Origin: Sediminibacterium sp. Gen4
GTDB lineage: Bacteria > Bacteroidota > Bacteroidia > Chitinophagales > Chitinophagaceae
NCBI GenBank assembly: GCA_013391385.1
Contig: JACBFI010000009.1
Location: 42,514 to 106,513, forward strand
Reading direction: 5' to 3'
Length of the DNA: 64,000 nucleotides
Shown: in pieces, positions 27,218 through 36,123 of the stretch
Layout of the letters: each line of letters starts with the position of its first letter
How positions within the stretch are numbered: position 1 is the stretch's first letter
The notes under the pieces: generated by a model
The model's input: only the letters and a program-made list of their open reading frames with translations
The model's database searches: none
Told to the model about the DNA's origin: nothing
Made by a program: the position numbers and the translations under genes

Positions 27218-29392
27218 ATGGAAAAAGTGAATTGGAAAGTGGAAGGCATGACCTGCACCAATTGTGCACTTACAGTAAATAAATACCTGCAATCGCAGGG
27301 TATGCAAAACGTAAAAGTGAATTTTATAGGTGGTGATGTAAGTTTTGAATTACCTGAAAACAGCTCTCCAAAGGCAATAGCCAAGGGCATTAACGGTCTT
27401 GGATATACGGTGAAAAATGATGAACCTACAAAAAAATCAAAGCGATTATTCTCCAATCATTTGCAACGCTTCTGGTTCTGCTTTGTATTTACAGGTCCAT
27501 TGATGCTACACATGATTCCCGGTGTACATATTCATTTCCTGATGAACCCTTATGTACAACTTGGCCTCACCATTCCTGTTTTTATAGTTGGAATGGATTT
27601 CTTTGGTAGAAGTGCCATTAGAAGTCTACTCAAGGGTATCCCCAATATGAATGTTTTGATTGCCCTGGGTGCTGTTGCTGCTTTTGGTTATAGTTTATAT
27701 GGTACATTGATTGGTAGAGCAGAAGAATTTTTATTCTATGAAACAGCAGCTACCATTATTACACTGGTATTTCTGGGTAACTGGATGGAAGATCGCTCGG
27801 TGGAAACCACACAAGCAGCCCTGAAAAAACTAGCAGTCAAGCAAAAATCAATGGCGAATATGATCGCCTATGATGACCAGCATCAGGAACATGTTTTTCC
27901 GGTGGAAAGTACAAGTCTCAAAGTTGGTGATCTATTGTTGATCAAGAGTGGAGAACAGGTACCCATGGACTGCAAAATTTTATGGGGAGAAGCACAAATC
28001 AATGAAGCGATCATATCAGGTGAAAGTGTTCCTGTTTTCAAAAAAATGAATGACCACCTGATCGGAGGAAGTATACTCGAAAGCGGCACCATCAAAGCGT
28101 ATGTCACTGCAGTTGGAGAAGACACGGTACTTTCCAATATTCTTCGACTGGTAAGAGATGCACAATCTGAAAAACCCCCTGTGCAACAATTGGCTGATAA
28201 GATCAGCGCCATCTTTGTTCCAACAGTGGTGAGTATTGCTGTTATTACAGTACTGATCAATTATTTCGCTACCGATATCGGATTTGGTGCCAGTTTATTA
28301 AGAGGTATTGCTGTTCTTGTCATTTCTTGCCCCTGTGCCATGGGATTGGCGACTCCGGCAGCTATTGCCGTTGGACTCGGAAGAGCAGCTCGTAATGGTA
28401 TCTTATTTAAGAATGCAAAAAGTTTGGAGATTTTTAAAAGTATTAAACAAGTAGTTTTCGATAAAACGGGCACGCTGACTACAGGACATTTTGATATAGT
28501 AGGTGCATCAGTGGGTCAATGGTCAATTGTGAATGGTCAATGGGAGAAAACATCTAATGAAGTGAATGCTTCTAACAACATAATCACTCCTGAGGAATTC
28601 AAAAGAATTGCCTATTCTCTTGAAAAATATTCCAATCATCCGATCGCCAGTGCTATCAGCAAAAACTGGAAGAGCAAAGAAGATATCCGATGGGCAAAAA
28701 TTGAAGAAGTGAAAGGGTTGGGCATGCAAGCGACTGATAAAGATGGAAACACTTATGTAGCTGGTTCATTCAAAGCTGCTGCTGCACTTACAAACGATCA
28801 CTCTCATAATGTTTATATCATTCGAAACAATGAATTATTGGGATGGATTGATGTTGCTGATGAAATAAGAGCTGAAGCTAAAGAGGTGATCAATTCTCTT
28901 AAAAAAAGAGGTATCAAAACCATATTGCTGAGTGGCGATAAAAAAGAAAAATGTGAACAGGTCGGAAAAATTTGGGGTATTGATTTGATCATAGGAGAGC
29001 AAACGCCTGAGCATAAGCTTGAGAAAATTGCTCAATTCAATCAGGAAGTACCTACAGCCATGGTGGGTGACGGCATTAACGATGCCCCTGCATTGGCAAA
29101 AGCAACTGTTGGTATTTCATTAAGCGACTCTACACAAGTGGCCATGCAAAGTGCGCAAGTGGTATTGATGAATCATGGATTGAAGAATTTACCACTAGCA
29201 CTTGGACTGGGTAAACACACCTATATCACTATTAAAGAGAACCTTTTCTGGGCATTTGCTTACAACATAGTGGCCATACCCGTTGCTGCGCTTGGTTATC
29301 TTAATCCAACATTCGGTGCTTTGGTGATGGGATTAAGTGATGTTGTACTTGCTGTAAATTCGGTTCGTTTGAATTTTAAGAAAGTCGCTTAG
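27218..29392 (+). CDS. Copper-type heavy-metal P1B ATPase
   Basis: 724 residues. Exports a soft metal, most likely Cu(I), from the cytoplasm. One N-terminal HMA domain with GMTCTNC (C13 and C16); eight membrane helices; the ion-path motif SCPCAMGLATP near 370; phosphorylation D415 in DKTGTLTTG; the P1B-specific NHPIAS in the nucleotide domain; and VGDGINDAPAL near 610. Between the DKTGT region and NHP there is an extra stretch of about 20 residues reading GQWSIVNGQWEKTSNEV whose DNA consists of GGTCAAT words like those of the intergenic repeats. No copper chaperone or CueR-type regulator is adjacent. The ATG at 27218 is preferred over a TTG two codons before. Confidence 0.93.
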   Translation: MEKVNWKVEGMTCTNCALTVNKYLQSQGMQNVKVNFIGGDVSFELPENSSPKAIAKGINGLGYTVKNDEPTKKSKRLFSNHLQRFWFCFVFTGPLMLHMIPGVHIHFLMNPYVQLGLTIPVFIVGMDFFGRSAIRSLLKGIPNMNVLIALGAVAAFGYSLYGTLIGRAEEFLFYETAATIITLVFLGNWMEDRSVETTQAALKKLAVKQKSMANMIAYDDQHQEHVFPVESTSLKVGDLLLIKSGEQVPMDCKILWGEAQINEAIISGESVPVFKKMNDHLIGGSILESGTIKAYVTAVGEDTVLSNILRLVRDAQSEKPPVQQLADKISAIFVPTVVSIAVITVLINYFATDIGFGASLLRGIAVLVISCPCAMGLATPAAIAVGLGRAARNGILFKNAKSLEIFKSIKQVVFDKTGTLTTGHFDIVGASVGQWSIVNGQWEKTSNEVNASNNIITPEEFKRIAYSLEKYSNHPIASAISKNWKSKEDIRWAKIEEVKGLGMQATDKDGNTYVAGSFKAAAALTNDHSHNVYIIRNNELLGWIDVADEIRAEAKEVINSLKKRGIKTILLSGDKKEKCEQVGKIWGIDLIIGEQTPEHKLEKIAQFNQEVPTAMVGDGINDAPALAKATVGISLSDSTQVAMQSAQVVLMNHGLKNLPLALGLGKHTYITIKENLFWAFAYNIVAIPVAALGYLNPTFGALVMGLSDVVLAVNSVRLNFKKVA
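28514..28546. repeat. GGTCAATGG words embedded in the copper ATPase gene
   Basis: Inside the coding region lies GGTCAATGGTCAATTGTG followed by AATGGTCAATGGG, three copies of the word GGTCAAT. The repeat is in frame and encodes GQWSIVNGQW. The same spelling style is found in noncoding repeats of this window, such as 18118-18150. Confidence 0.6.
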
Positions 29393-29399
29393 ATACTTT

Positions 29400-29502
29400 T
29401 TTAACCACAGAGTTGCACGGAGTTTGGCACGGAGTTACACGGAGTGTCTAGGTTAAACTCTGCAAAACTCTGTGCCAAACTCAGTGCAACTCTGTGGTTA
29501 AA
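29400..29502. repeat. Long inverted repeat behind the copper ATPase (TTTAACCACAGAG family)
   Basis: Arms of about 37 nt starting TTTAACCACAGAGTTGCAC on the left (29400-29436) pair with the right arm ending GTGCAACTCTGTGGTTAAA (to 29502) with two mismatches that would be G-U in one RNA strand. It starts 8 nt after the stop codon. A related, shorter inverted repeat is at 63895-63958 behind the MFS gene. Likely works as a terminator or mRNA-end stabiliser. Confidence 0.8.
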
Positions 29503-29579
29503 TAAAATGAAATATTTATTCTCTAAAATTTCATTTTTAAAATACCTTCCCGTCAAATTCATAATAAGCTTTCACACGA

Positions 29580-31490
29580 ATGCAAAGTCCCCTCTCCATC
29601 CTTCAACACTACTGGAAGCATGATCAATTCCGACCGATGCAGGAAGATATCATTCGATCAGTATTAGAAGGAAAAGACACACTGGCTTTATTACCAACCG
29701 GCGGAGGGAAATCCATTTGCTTTCAAGTACCTGCTTTATTGATGGACGGACTTTGTTTGGTGATTAGTCCGTTGATTGCTTTGATGCAGGATCAGGTATC
29801 TCACTTAACTGAAAAAGGTATTCCGGCGGCATCACTTAATAGTGGCATGACTTATAATGAAGTAAAATCTACCTTACAAAAAGCATCTCGTGGTGATTTC
29901 AAGTTTCTTTATGTATCTCCGGAGAGAATAGAATCTGCTTTATTCAAAGAATATCTATCCGTTTTAGATATTAGCCTAATCGCCGTTGATGAAGCGCATT
30001 GCATCTCACAATGGGGGTATGATTTCAGACCTCCTTATTTACGGATTGCTGCATTACGAGAGGAGTTAGAAAATGTTAGCATTATCGCACTAACTGCTTC
30101 AGCTACAGAAAAAGTAAAAGACGATATCATTCAAAAACTAGTATTAGAAAATGTAGCAGTCTTTCGCCAATCATTTGAGCGAGCTGCACTTTCTTACAGT
30201 TGTTTTGAAACAGAAAGTAAGATCAATAGACTCATACAGATACTACATGGAGTTCCGGGAAGTAGTATTGTTTATACCAATAGCAGAAGATTAACCAAAG
30301 AAGTCTGTCAGCTATTACAACTACAAGGTATTACTGCTGATTTTTATCATGCCGGATTAACACAGGAAGAAAGAGAAAGAAAACAAAAAGCATGGATTCA
30401 GGATCAGATTCGGGTAATGGTTTGCACCAATGCTTTTGGAATGGGAATTGACAAACCTTCCGTTCGTTCAGTGATCCATTACAATGTACCCGATTGTTTG
30501 GAAAATTATTACCAGGAAGCCGGTCGCGCCGGAAGAGATGGTAAAAAAGCTTTCGCAGTTTTATTGTATCATCCAAATGATGTATTACAGTTACAGGAAT
30601 TGCCGGATAAAAAATTCCCGCCAGTCTCTACTATTCAAGCTATCTACCAGTCTCTTGCAGATTTTTTTCAATTACCGGTTGGTTCCGGTGAAGGGGCTTA
30701 TTTTGATTTTGACCTGAGACAGTTCACTGAGAATTTTAAACTTGATACTACCACAGTCATCAATACTTTAAAAGTATTGGAACAGGAAGGACATATCAGT
30801 TTTGCAGAAAGTATTTTTCTTCCATCTCAGGTCATGTTCACAACCGATAAAGAAGCATTGTATGCATTTGAAACTGCGCAACCATCATTAGAAACACTGA
30901 TCAAAATATTGTTACGTACTTATGAAGGTATTTTTGACAATCGCGTTTCCATATTCGAATCTTCGCTTGCTAAAGTAATGAGAACTGAAGCTGCCAAAAT
31001 TCAACAACAGTTAAAGGAATTGGCTGCTTATGGGATCATTGAATACTTGCCGAAAAAAGAATCCCCGCAAATACATTACTTATTGAATCGCGCACCTGCC
31101 AAATATTTACATATTGATCATGATGCCTATCTCTCAAGGAAAAAAAACTACACCAATCGTATACAAGATATGATTCGTTACCTGGGTGATACAGATAGCT
31201 GCAGAAGCCAGTTGATCGGTAATTATTTCGGCGATACAAATTTATCTGTCTGTGGCATTTGCGATCGCTGTCTGATCAAAAAGAAAAAAGAACTCAGTCA
31301 TCAGGATTTTACTGTAATCGAAAAGCACATTAAAAATAAGCTCACTAATACAACTCAACCCATTGATCAATTATTGGTACAGCTATCTACTTTCTCCAAA
31401 GAAAAAATCTGGACTGTTTTAGACTTTCTGCAAACAGAAGGTGAGTTGATGATCAGTGAAGATGGACAAGTATCGCTTTTGAAACACTAA
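29580..31490 (+). CDS. RecQ-family ATP-dependent DNA helicase
   Basis: 636 residues. 3'-5' DNA helicase for recombination and repair. Motifs: Q-motif region FRPMQEDII, Walker A LLPTGGGKSICFQ (about 36-48), DEAH box in LIAVDEAHCISQWGYDFRPPY (split: LIAVDEAHC, ISQWGYDFRPPY), motif III LTASAT, motif V CTNAFGMGIDKP and motif VI YYQEAGRAGRDG. A zinc-binding RQC segment is present with CGICDRC near 560. The HRDC domain of E. coli RecQ is absent; the chain ends in a short winged-helix-like tail. Similar shorter RecQ proteins are common as a second copy in this phylum. Its stop codon abuts the end of the converging HerA-like gene. Confidence 0.92.
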   Translation: MQSPLSILQHYWKHDQFRPMQEDIIRSVLEGKDTLALLPTGGGKSICFQVPALLMDGLCLVISPLIALMQDQVSHLTEKGIPAASLNSGMTYNEVKSTLQKASRGDFKFLYVSPERIESALFKEYLSVLDISLIAVDEAHCISQWGYDFRPPYLRIAALREELENVSIIALTASATEKVKDDIIQKLVLENVAVFRQSFERAALSYSCFETESKINRLIQILHGVPGSSIVYTNSRRLTKEVCQLLQLQGITADFYHAGLTQEERERKQKAWIQDQIRVMVCTNAFGMGIDKPSVRSVIHYNVPDCLENYYQEAGRAGRDGKKAFAVLLYHPNDVLQLQELPDKKFPPVSTIQAIYQSLADFFQLPVGSGEGAYFDFDLRQFTENFKLDTTTVINTLKVLEQEGHISFAESIFLPSQVMFTTDKEALYAFETAQPSLETLIKILLRTYEGIFDNRVSIFESSLAKVMRTEAAKIQQQLKELAAYGIIEYLPKKESPQIHYLLNRAPAKYLHIDHDAYLSRKKNYTNRIQDMIRYLGDTDSCRSQLIGNYFGDTNLSVCGICDRCLIKKKKELSHQDFTVIEKHIKNKLTNTTQPIDQLLVQLSTFSKEKIWTVLDFLQTEGELMISEDGQVSLLKH

Positions 31491-33035
31491 TTATCTTCTT
31501 CGCGTAGACCTAGATCTTCCACCCAATCCCAATGCACCTAATAAACTTCTGGTGATCACACTCGCAGCCGTTCTCCCCACTTGACGAACAACAGGATTAT
31601 CAAAAAAGCTTTCTTCTTTTTTGGGTCTTCCACTCTGTTTAGGTTCTTCGGAGGCTTCTATTTGTTTTGACTTCTCCGCTGCTTCTTCCAGTTTAGCCGT
31701 TAATATTTCATAAGCACTTTCACTATCGATCTCTTTACTGTATTTAGCTGCGAGTTTACTGGAATTCACCAACTGTTCAATTTCTGCATCCGTTAATATA
31801 TCCATTCTACTTCTGGGGGCACATAACATGGTATGCACCAATGGAGTGGGAATTCCTTTTTCATTCAACAACGTTACGAATGCTTCGCCGATACCTAATT
31901 GTGTCAACAACTCATCCGTTTTATAAAATTCAGTTTCCGGAAAATTTTCTGCTGCCTGTTTGATTGTTTTTCTGTCTGCAGCCGTAAACGCACGTAATGC
32001 GTGCTGAATCTTTAAACCCAATTGACTCAAGATAGCAGCCGGTATATCTTGCGGGTTCTGGGTGCAAAAGAAAATACCAATGCCTTTTGATCGTATGAGT
32101 TTGATCACTGTTTCAATCTGCTGTAACAAAGCTTCCGAAGCTTCATTAAACACCAAATGGGCTTCATCGATGAATAATACCAACTTGGGTTTATCCATAT
32201 CCCCTTCCTCAGGGCAGCTGGCATAGAGTTCTGCTAATAGTTGTAACATGAAAGTAGAGAATAGTTTAGGTCTGTCTTGCATATCGGTTACCCGCAAAAC
32301 ATGGATCATTCCTCTGCCATCATCACTGATGCGCATCAAGTCATCTACTTCAAAACTTTTTTCGCCAAAGAAAACATCTGCTCCTTGCTGCTGTAGTTCT
32401 ATCACTTTACGAAGAATGGTTCCGGTAGAACTGGTAGATATTTTACCATATTCTTTTTCAATCTCCGCTTTCCCTTCATTGCCGATGTATTGTAAGACTT
32501 TGATAAAATCTTTGAGATTCAATAAAGGCATTTGATGATCATCACAATACTTGAAGATGACAGCTACCAGACCTCCTTGTGTATCATTCAATCCTAGTAT
32601 TTTACTCAATAAAACCGGACCAAATTCACTCACAGTTGCACGCAAACGAACGCCGGGTTGATTACTTAGTGTAAGTAGCTCAACCGGAAAAGCTGTAGGT
32701 GAAAATTCAACGCCTAATTTCTTACTGCGTTCTATCAATTTTTCATTAGCAGTTCCTGCCGCAGCAATACCACTGAGATCTCCTTTGATATCCATTAATA
32801 CAACAGGTACACTGTTATCACTCAAGTATTCACTGATCAGTTGTAGTGTTTTTGTTTTACCGGTACCTGTGGCACCGGCAATCAGACCATGACGGTTCAA
32901 TGTTTTCAATGGCAAGGAGATGGAAGCACCTTCTACCACTTCACCGTCCAACATCCCCATCCCTATTTTCACATGTTCGCCTTTAAACGCATAACCCGTT
33001 GTAACTGATTGTAAAAAAGCCTGTTTGTCTGCCAT
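31491..33035 (-). CDS. HerA/YjgR-like ATPase (DUF853 family)
   Basis: 514 residues from the ATG at 33035 (MADKQAFLQSV); an in-frame ATG at 33056 is possible. P-loop ATPase of the HerA-FtsK class. Walker A is AGATGTGKTKTLQ (about 53-65), Walker B is KLVLFIDEAHLVFNEASE near 285, and IGIFFCTQNPQDIPAAILSQ near 325 is characteristic of the DUF853/YjgR branch. A charged low-complexity linker (about 430-480) precedes a basic C-terminal tail, GLGGRSRSTRRR, that may touch nucleic acid or membrane. Function unproven. It converges exactly with recQ: the two genes share no spacer. Confidence 0.88.
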   Translation of the reverse strand: MADKQAFLQSVTTGYAFKGEHVKIGMGMLDGEVVEGASISLPLKTLNRHGLIAGATGTGKTKTLQLISEYLSDNSVPVVLMDIKGDLSGIAAAGTANEKLIERSKKLGVEFSPTAFPVELLTLSNQPGVRLRATVSEFGPVLLSKILGLNDTQGGLVAVIFKYCDDHQMPLLNLKDFIKVLQYIGNEGKAEIEKEYGKISTSSTGTILRKVIELQQQGADVFFGEKSFEVDDLMRISDDGRGMIHVLRVTDMQDRPKLFSTFMLQLLAELYASCPEEGDMDKPKLVLFIDEAHLVFNEASEALLQQIETVIKLIRSKGIGIFFCTQNPQDIPAAILSQLGLKIQHALRAFTAADRKTIKQAAENFPETEFYKTDELLTQLGIGEAFVTLLNEKGIPTPLVHTMLCAPRSRMDILTDAEIEQLVNSSKLAAKYSKEIDSESAYEILTAKLEEAAEKSKQIEASEEPKQSGRPKKEESFFDNPVVRQVGRTAASVITRSLLGALGLGGRSRSTRRR

Positions 33036-33152
33036 GATTGCTGATTTATTACCCAATTTAAAATAAATGAACCAAGCTAAGACAATAATTTTTTTTGTTA
33101 TATTTTATTGTTTTTCGATAAATAATCATTATTTAGCGTTCAAATTCAGCTT

Positions 33153-34145
33153 ATGCGTTTTATGAACTGGCTATTTATCGGCATTCGAATCATCATCCTT
33201 TGTCTTGGGCTATTTTCAGTAGCCCTTATTATCTGGCCGAATATATGGCAGCCATCATTTGAAGCGATTGAAAATGGGACTGTTACTTCTATGGATTATG
33301 AACCTGACGCGTATGAAAAGCAGTTGATGTCTATTGATAACAATCTACCGCATCATCGCTATCAGAAGATATCGGATAGTATCAAATACATTCAAAATCT
33401 AGAGAAATTTTCGAATCATCTTTCCTTTAGCGGCTGGGGATTCGGTTCCATGGGATTCTATAAAAGGGATAGAAAAGGCATGCTCATTTTCGATAGTACT
33501 TATCATCATTATACCAATCAATACATTCCTGACAGCACTTATTTTATTAGTCTGCCTGGATATTATTTGAAAATGGATCATAGTACTTTCAGAAAAAACG
33601 ACACTACTTTTTTGAAGTATCCCGTCATAACAAAACGAGACACGATCAACCATACCATTTCGGGACGCTATGAAATAAAACCATTACGAGTGGATGTGCG
33701 AGATCTTCCTGATAAAATCATTAATCCGTATGAGGAAAAAAGAGAGTTATTTATTCGGGTGAGTAAAAGTCAATATACTTGGTATTTAATCATGATGCTC
33801 CCTATTGCGTTGCTCCTGCTATTACTCTTTTTATGGGGTGTGATACTGCAAATCATTCGTGTTATTGAAGATATTGCCAATCAAGAAGCATTTAGAAAAA
33901 AAACGTACCGAAGACTGTATATTATCGCAGCTAGTCTATGGGGTATTGTTTTGATAGGACTAATTATGAAATATCTAGTGAACTTAAAATTTACCGATTA
34001 CATTGATCAAGCATTCTATTTAAGTTTCGCAGATTTCTTTTCCACTAATATCATCTACATTATTAGCGGGTTTATTGCTTTTTGTCTCGCACATGCATTC
34101 AGAAAAGGATACCAATTACAACAAGAACAAAACTTAACCATCTGA
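33153..34145 (+). CDS. DUF2975-like membrane protein, long form with extracytoplasmic domain
   Basis: 330 residues. TM1 at about 7-28, then about 175 residues outside the membrane without recognisable motifs, then TM helices at about 207-232, 250-272 and 288-310. The C terminus is AFRKGYQLQQEQNLTI. The last helix and tail match the two following genes, whose proteins end LKQEQELTI and LKTEQDLTI. This is the pattern of the DUF2975 (YoaS-like) family, usually encoded next to a small Cro-type regulator, as here. The inserted extracytoplasmic part is peculiar to this copy. Function unknown; possibly a membrane modulator of the HTH protein. Confidence 0.75.
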   Translation: MRFMNWLFIGIRIIILCLGLFSVALIIWPNIWQPSFEAIENGTVTSMDYEPDAYEKQLMSIDNNLPHHRYQKISDSIKYIQNLEKFSNHLSFSGWGFGSMGFYKRDRKGMLIFDSTYHHYTNQYIPDSTYFISLPGYYLKMDHSTFRKNDTTFLKYPVITKRDTINHTISGRYEIKPLRVDVRDLPDKIINPYEEKRELFIRVSKSQYTWYLIMMLPIALLLLLLFLWGVILQIIRVIEDIANQEAFRKKTYRRLYIIAASLWGIVLIGLIMKYLVNLKFTDYIDQAFYLSFADFFSTNIIYIISGFIAFCLAHAFRKGYQLQQEQNLTI

Positions 34146-34146
34146 T

Positions 34147-34761
34147 ATGTTCAAGAAATACCAACCACTAAAAGAGCAGGTCATGTATACACGAATAAAA
34201 CTTGCAGCCTGGACAATGATTATTTTATGCACTGTTTTTGCAAGCATCACTTTATTGGAAGGTTTTGAAGTAACGATTCCAGTACAACCTGTTTTTAATT
34301 CTACATATTTCGATAAAAGTTTTATCAATTATCCTGCTGGTGATATTAAAATTACAGGAGACTTCCGAATCACGAATCCGTCATTTACTCAGCGCCTATT
34401 ATTACCCGCTACACACTGGGAGTTTGATGTTTTTAACTGCATATTTTTAATCATACTTTCTCTTTTCATACTAAAAGTTTTACCACATACACATAGTCAA
34501 TCTCTATTAAAAACAGATATCAGTAACTGGATAAAATATGTAGGTTGGACTATTATGGGATTTTGGTTAATTGATGTATTCAGAATCTTTTTTTATGCAA
34601 TGCCTCAAGTCAAAGAATTCACAAACGAGCAATTCATTTTTAGAAGAACGGGATATTTGATATTCCCTTTACAATTCTGGCTAGGCATCGGCATACTTTG
34701 GGTAAGTAGATTATACAAAAATGCATTTCGTTTGAAGCAAGAACAAGAACTTACTATTTAA
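34147..34761 (+). CDS. DUF2975-like membrane protein, second copy
   Basis: 204 residues (192 if the ATG at 34183, MYTRIKLAAW, is used). Four membrane helices at about 18-40, 95-118, 133-155 and 170-192; ends in AFRLKQEQELTI. It starts 1 nt after the previous stop, so the two are coupled. A short extracytoplasmic loop with FRITNPSF lies between helices 1 and 2, matched by YFKGDFIIND in the next copy. It belongs to the same DUF2975-like family as its neighbours; function unknown. Confidence 0.75.
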   Translation: MFKKYQPLKEQVMYTRIKLAAWTMIILCTVFASITLLEGFEVTIPVQPVFNSTYFDKSFINYPAGDIKITGDFRITNPSFTQRLLLPATHWEFDVFNCIFLIILSLFILKVLPHTHSQSLLKTDISNWIKYVGWTIMGFWLIDVFRIFFYAMPQVKEFTNEQFIFRRTGYLIFPLQFWLGIGILWVSRLYKNAFRLKQEQELTI

Positions 34762-34779
34762 TATATAAATCAATTCATC

Positions 34780-35349
34780 ATGAAACGATATAAAATCATT
34801 GCATGGATCATGTTAGTGTTATCGGTGATTCATATTATAACAGTTGTTGCCGGTATTGAAATCTTGAATGATAAACTGTTTAGTCTTAAAGTAGCCCCTA
34901 ATCCAGAAAGCACTTTGAGTAAAGAACCTATAAAAAAATTTGAGGGATCGGTACTTTACTTTAAAGGAGATTTCATTATCAACGATCTTCCCTGGTGGAA
35001 AAGAGCGCTTTTATCGAATGATACCACAGATGCGATAGCCATAAGCTTATTGGCTGTCTTGGTCTTACGAATAATTCAAACTTTACAGCGATCGAATACC
35101 TATCATAAAAAAATCGGTAATTATATTTCTCTCGGGGGAGCCATATTTCTGTTCTCTACGATTTGTGATATTTTACAGCGATATTATTTAAAGGATGAGG
35201 TGCTAACAAGAACCAATGGTGAGTTTATACTGCTGAGAAATGAAGCTGCCATATTACCGGATACCATTGTAGGTGTTATTCTTTTGGTATTTAGTGCCGT
35301 TTACACCGAAGCCTACAAATTAAAAACCGAACAAGACCTTACCATCTGA
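34780..35349 (+). CDS. DUF2975-like membrane protein, third copy
   Basis: 189 residues with four predicted membrane helices (about 5-26, 80-100, 118-138, 158-180) and C terminus AYKLKTEQDLTI. The stop TGA shares the A of the ATG that starts the regulator gene (TGATG, 35347-35351), so membrane protein and regulator are translationally coupled. This coupling is the classical arrangement of DUF2975 with its Cro/C1-type partner. Confidence 0.78.
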   Translation: MKRYKIIAWIMLVLSVIHIITVVAGIEILNDKLFSLKVAPNPESTLSKEPIKKFEGSVLYFKGDFIINDLPWWKRALLSNDTTDAIAISLLAVLVLRIIQTLQRSNTYHKKIGNYISLGGAIFLFSTICDILQRYYLKDEVLTRTNGEFILLRNEAAILPDTIVGVILLVFSAVYTEAYKLKTEQDLTI

Positions 35350-35582
35350 TGCCCATTGTTGTAAACCTAGATATCATGCTTGCCAGACGAAAGATGAGTC
35401 TGACCGAACTCAGTGAGCGCGTAGGCATCACCATTGCCAACATGAGCATCCTAAAAAGCGGCAGAGCCAAAGCCATCCGCTTCTCCACCCTGGAAGAAAT
35501 ATGCCGCATCCTAGATTGTCAACCGGGAGATATTTTGGAGTATATGGATGAAGAGGGGTATAGGAAATTGTTTGAAAGATGA
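35349..35582 (+). CDS. Small Cro/C1-type HTH regulator (YozG-like)
   Basis: 77 residues, a single helix-turn-helix domain: RRKMSLTELSERVGITIANM covers the HTH (about 12-31), followed by LKSGRAKAIRFSTLEEICRI and the typical CQPGDILEYM ending. Proteins of this group (YozG in Bacillus) are encoded next to DUF2975 membrane proteins. Probably a repressor of its own operon, with the membrane proteins modulating it; that is inferred from gene pairing. Confidence 0.88.
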   Translation: MPIVVNLDIMLARRKMSLTELSERVGITIANMSILKSGRAKAIRFSTLEEICRILDCQPGDILEYMDEEGYRKLFER

Positions 35583-35587
35583 AGTTA

Positions 35588-35668
35588 ATAGCCTATGGTT
35601 CATGGCGTATAGTAGGGAAATGATATAACATCTGTACTTCTATATGCTATGAACAATAAGCTATTCGC
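35588..35668. repeat. ATGGTTCATGGC-type repeat behind the HTH gene
   Basis: ATGGTTCATGGC at 35595-35606 is identical to 7851-7862 and 48350-48361. It is followed by TATGCTATGAAC and AATAGC words that are partly inverse to the left side (AATAGC/GCTATT), giving a weak imperfect hairpin between two converging genes. Confidence 0.6.
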
Positions 35669-35672
35669 TCCC

Positions 35673-36044
35673 TCACAGCTCCTCCTCCCGCTCCAACATC
35701 AAAATCGCACTTTGGGGTACGATGAAGTATTTCTCATTTTCGTACATCACTTCTGTGGCGCCACTGAGTAAGAATATAGCGAGGTCTCCTTCTTTGGCTT
35801 GTAAGGGCACATATTTTACCTGTTCATCTTCTGTCTTCCAAGGCTCATCATCAACAGGCATGGGAATAGCATAACCCGGACCTGTTTTGATGATATACCC
35901 TTGCTGTACTTTTTCCCTTTCCTGAACACCGGGTGGCAGGTATAGTCCACTGGCTGTTTGCTCATCCGGTTTTGACGGACGTACCAATACACGATCACCA
36001 ATCACAATCAGTTTTTTCCACTTATTATCAGATGTCAAAAGCAT
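35673..36044 (-). CDS. GroES-like co-chaperone (Cpn10 fold)
   Basis: 123 residues from the ATG at 36044 (MLLTSDNKWKKLIVIGDRVLV). The Cpn10 signature is visible: VIGDRVLVRPSKPDEQTASGLYLPPG (split: VIGDRVLVRPSKPDE, QTASGLYLPPG), then a roof/mobile-loop region and a C-terminal EGDLAIFLLSGATEVMYENEKYFIV. It is longer than normal GroES (about 95) because of an insertion with MPVDDEPWKTEDEQ. No groEL is near. It may be a paralogue with another partner. The gene has a good TATTTTTG element upstream. Confidence 0.85.
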   Translation of the reverse strand: MLLTSDNKWKKLIVIGDRVLVRPSKPDEQTASGLYLPPGVQEREKVQQGYIIKTGPGYAIPMPVDDEPWKTEDEQVKYVPLQAKEGDLAIFLLSGATEVMYENEKYFIVPQSAILMLEREEEL

Positions 36045-36074
36045 ACACGATGATTTTATCCGGTTATAATGCCG

Positions 36075-36082
36075 CAAAAATA
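36075..36082 (-). promoter_or_regulatory. Candidate -7 element for the GroES-like gene
   Basis: Read on the minus strand, TATTTTTG fits TAnnTTTG and lies 31 bases before the chosen ATG at 36044, which also supports that start. No clear TTG partner at standard distance. Confidence 0.4.
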
Positions 36083-36123
36083 AATCAGAAATGAACAATC
36101 TGATTGTGAACTATTTTTACAGT

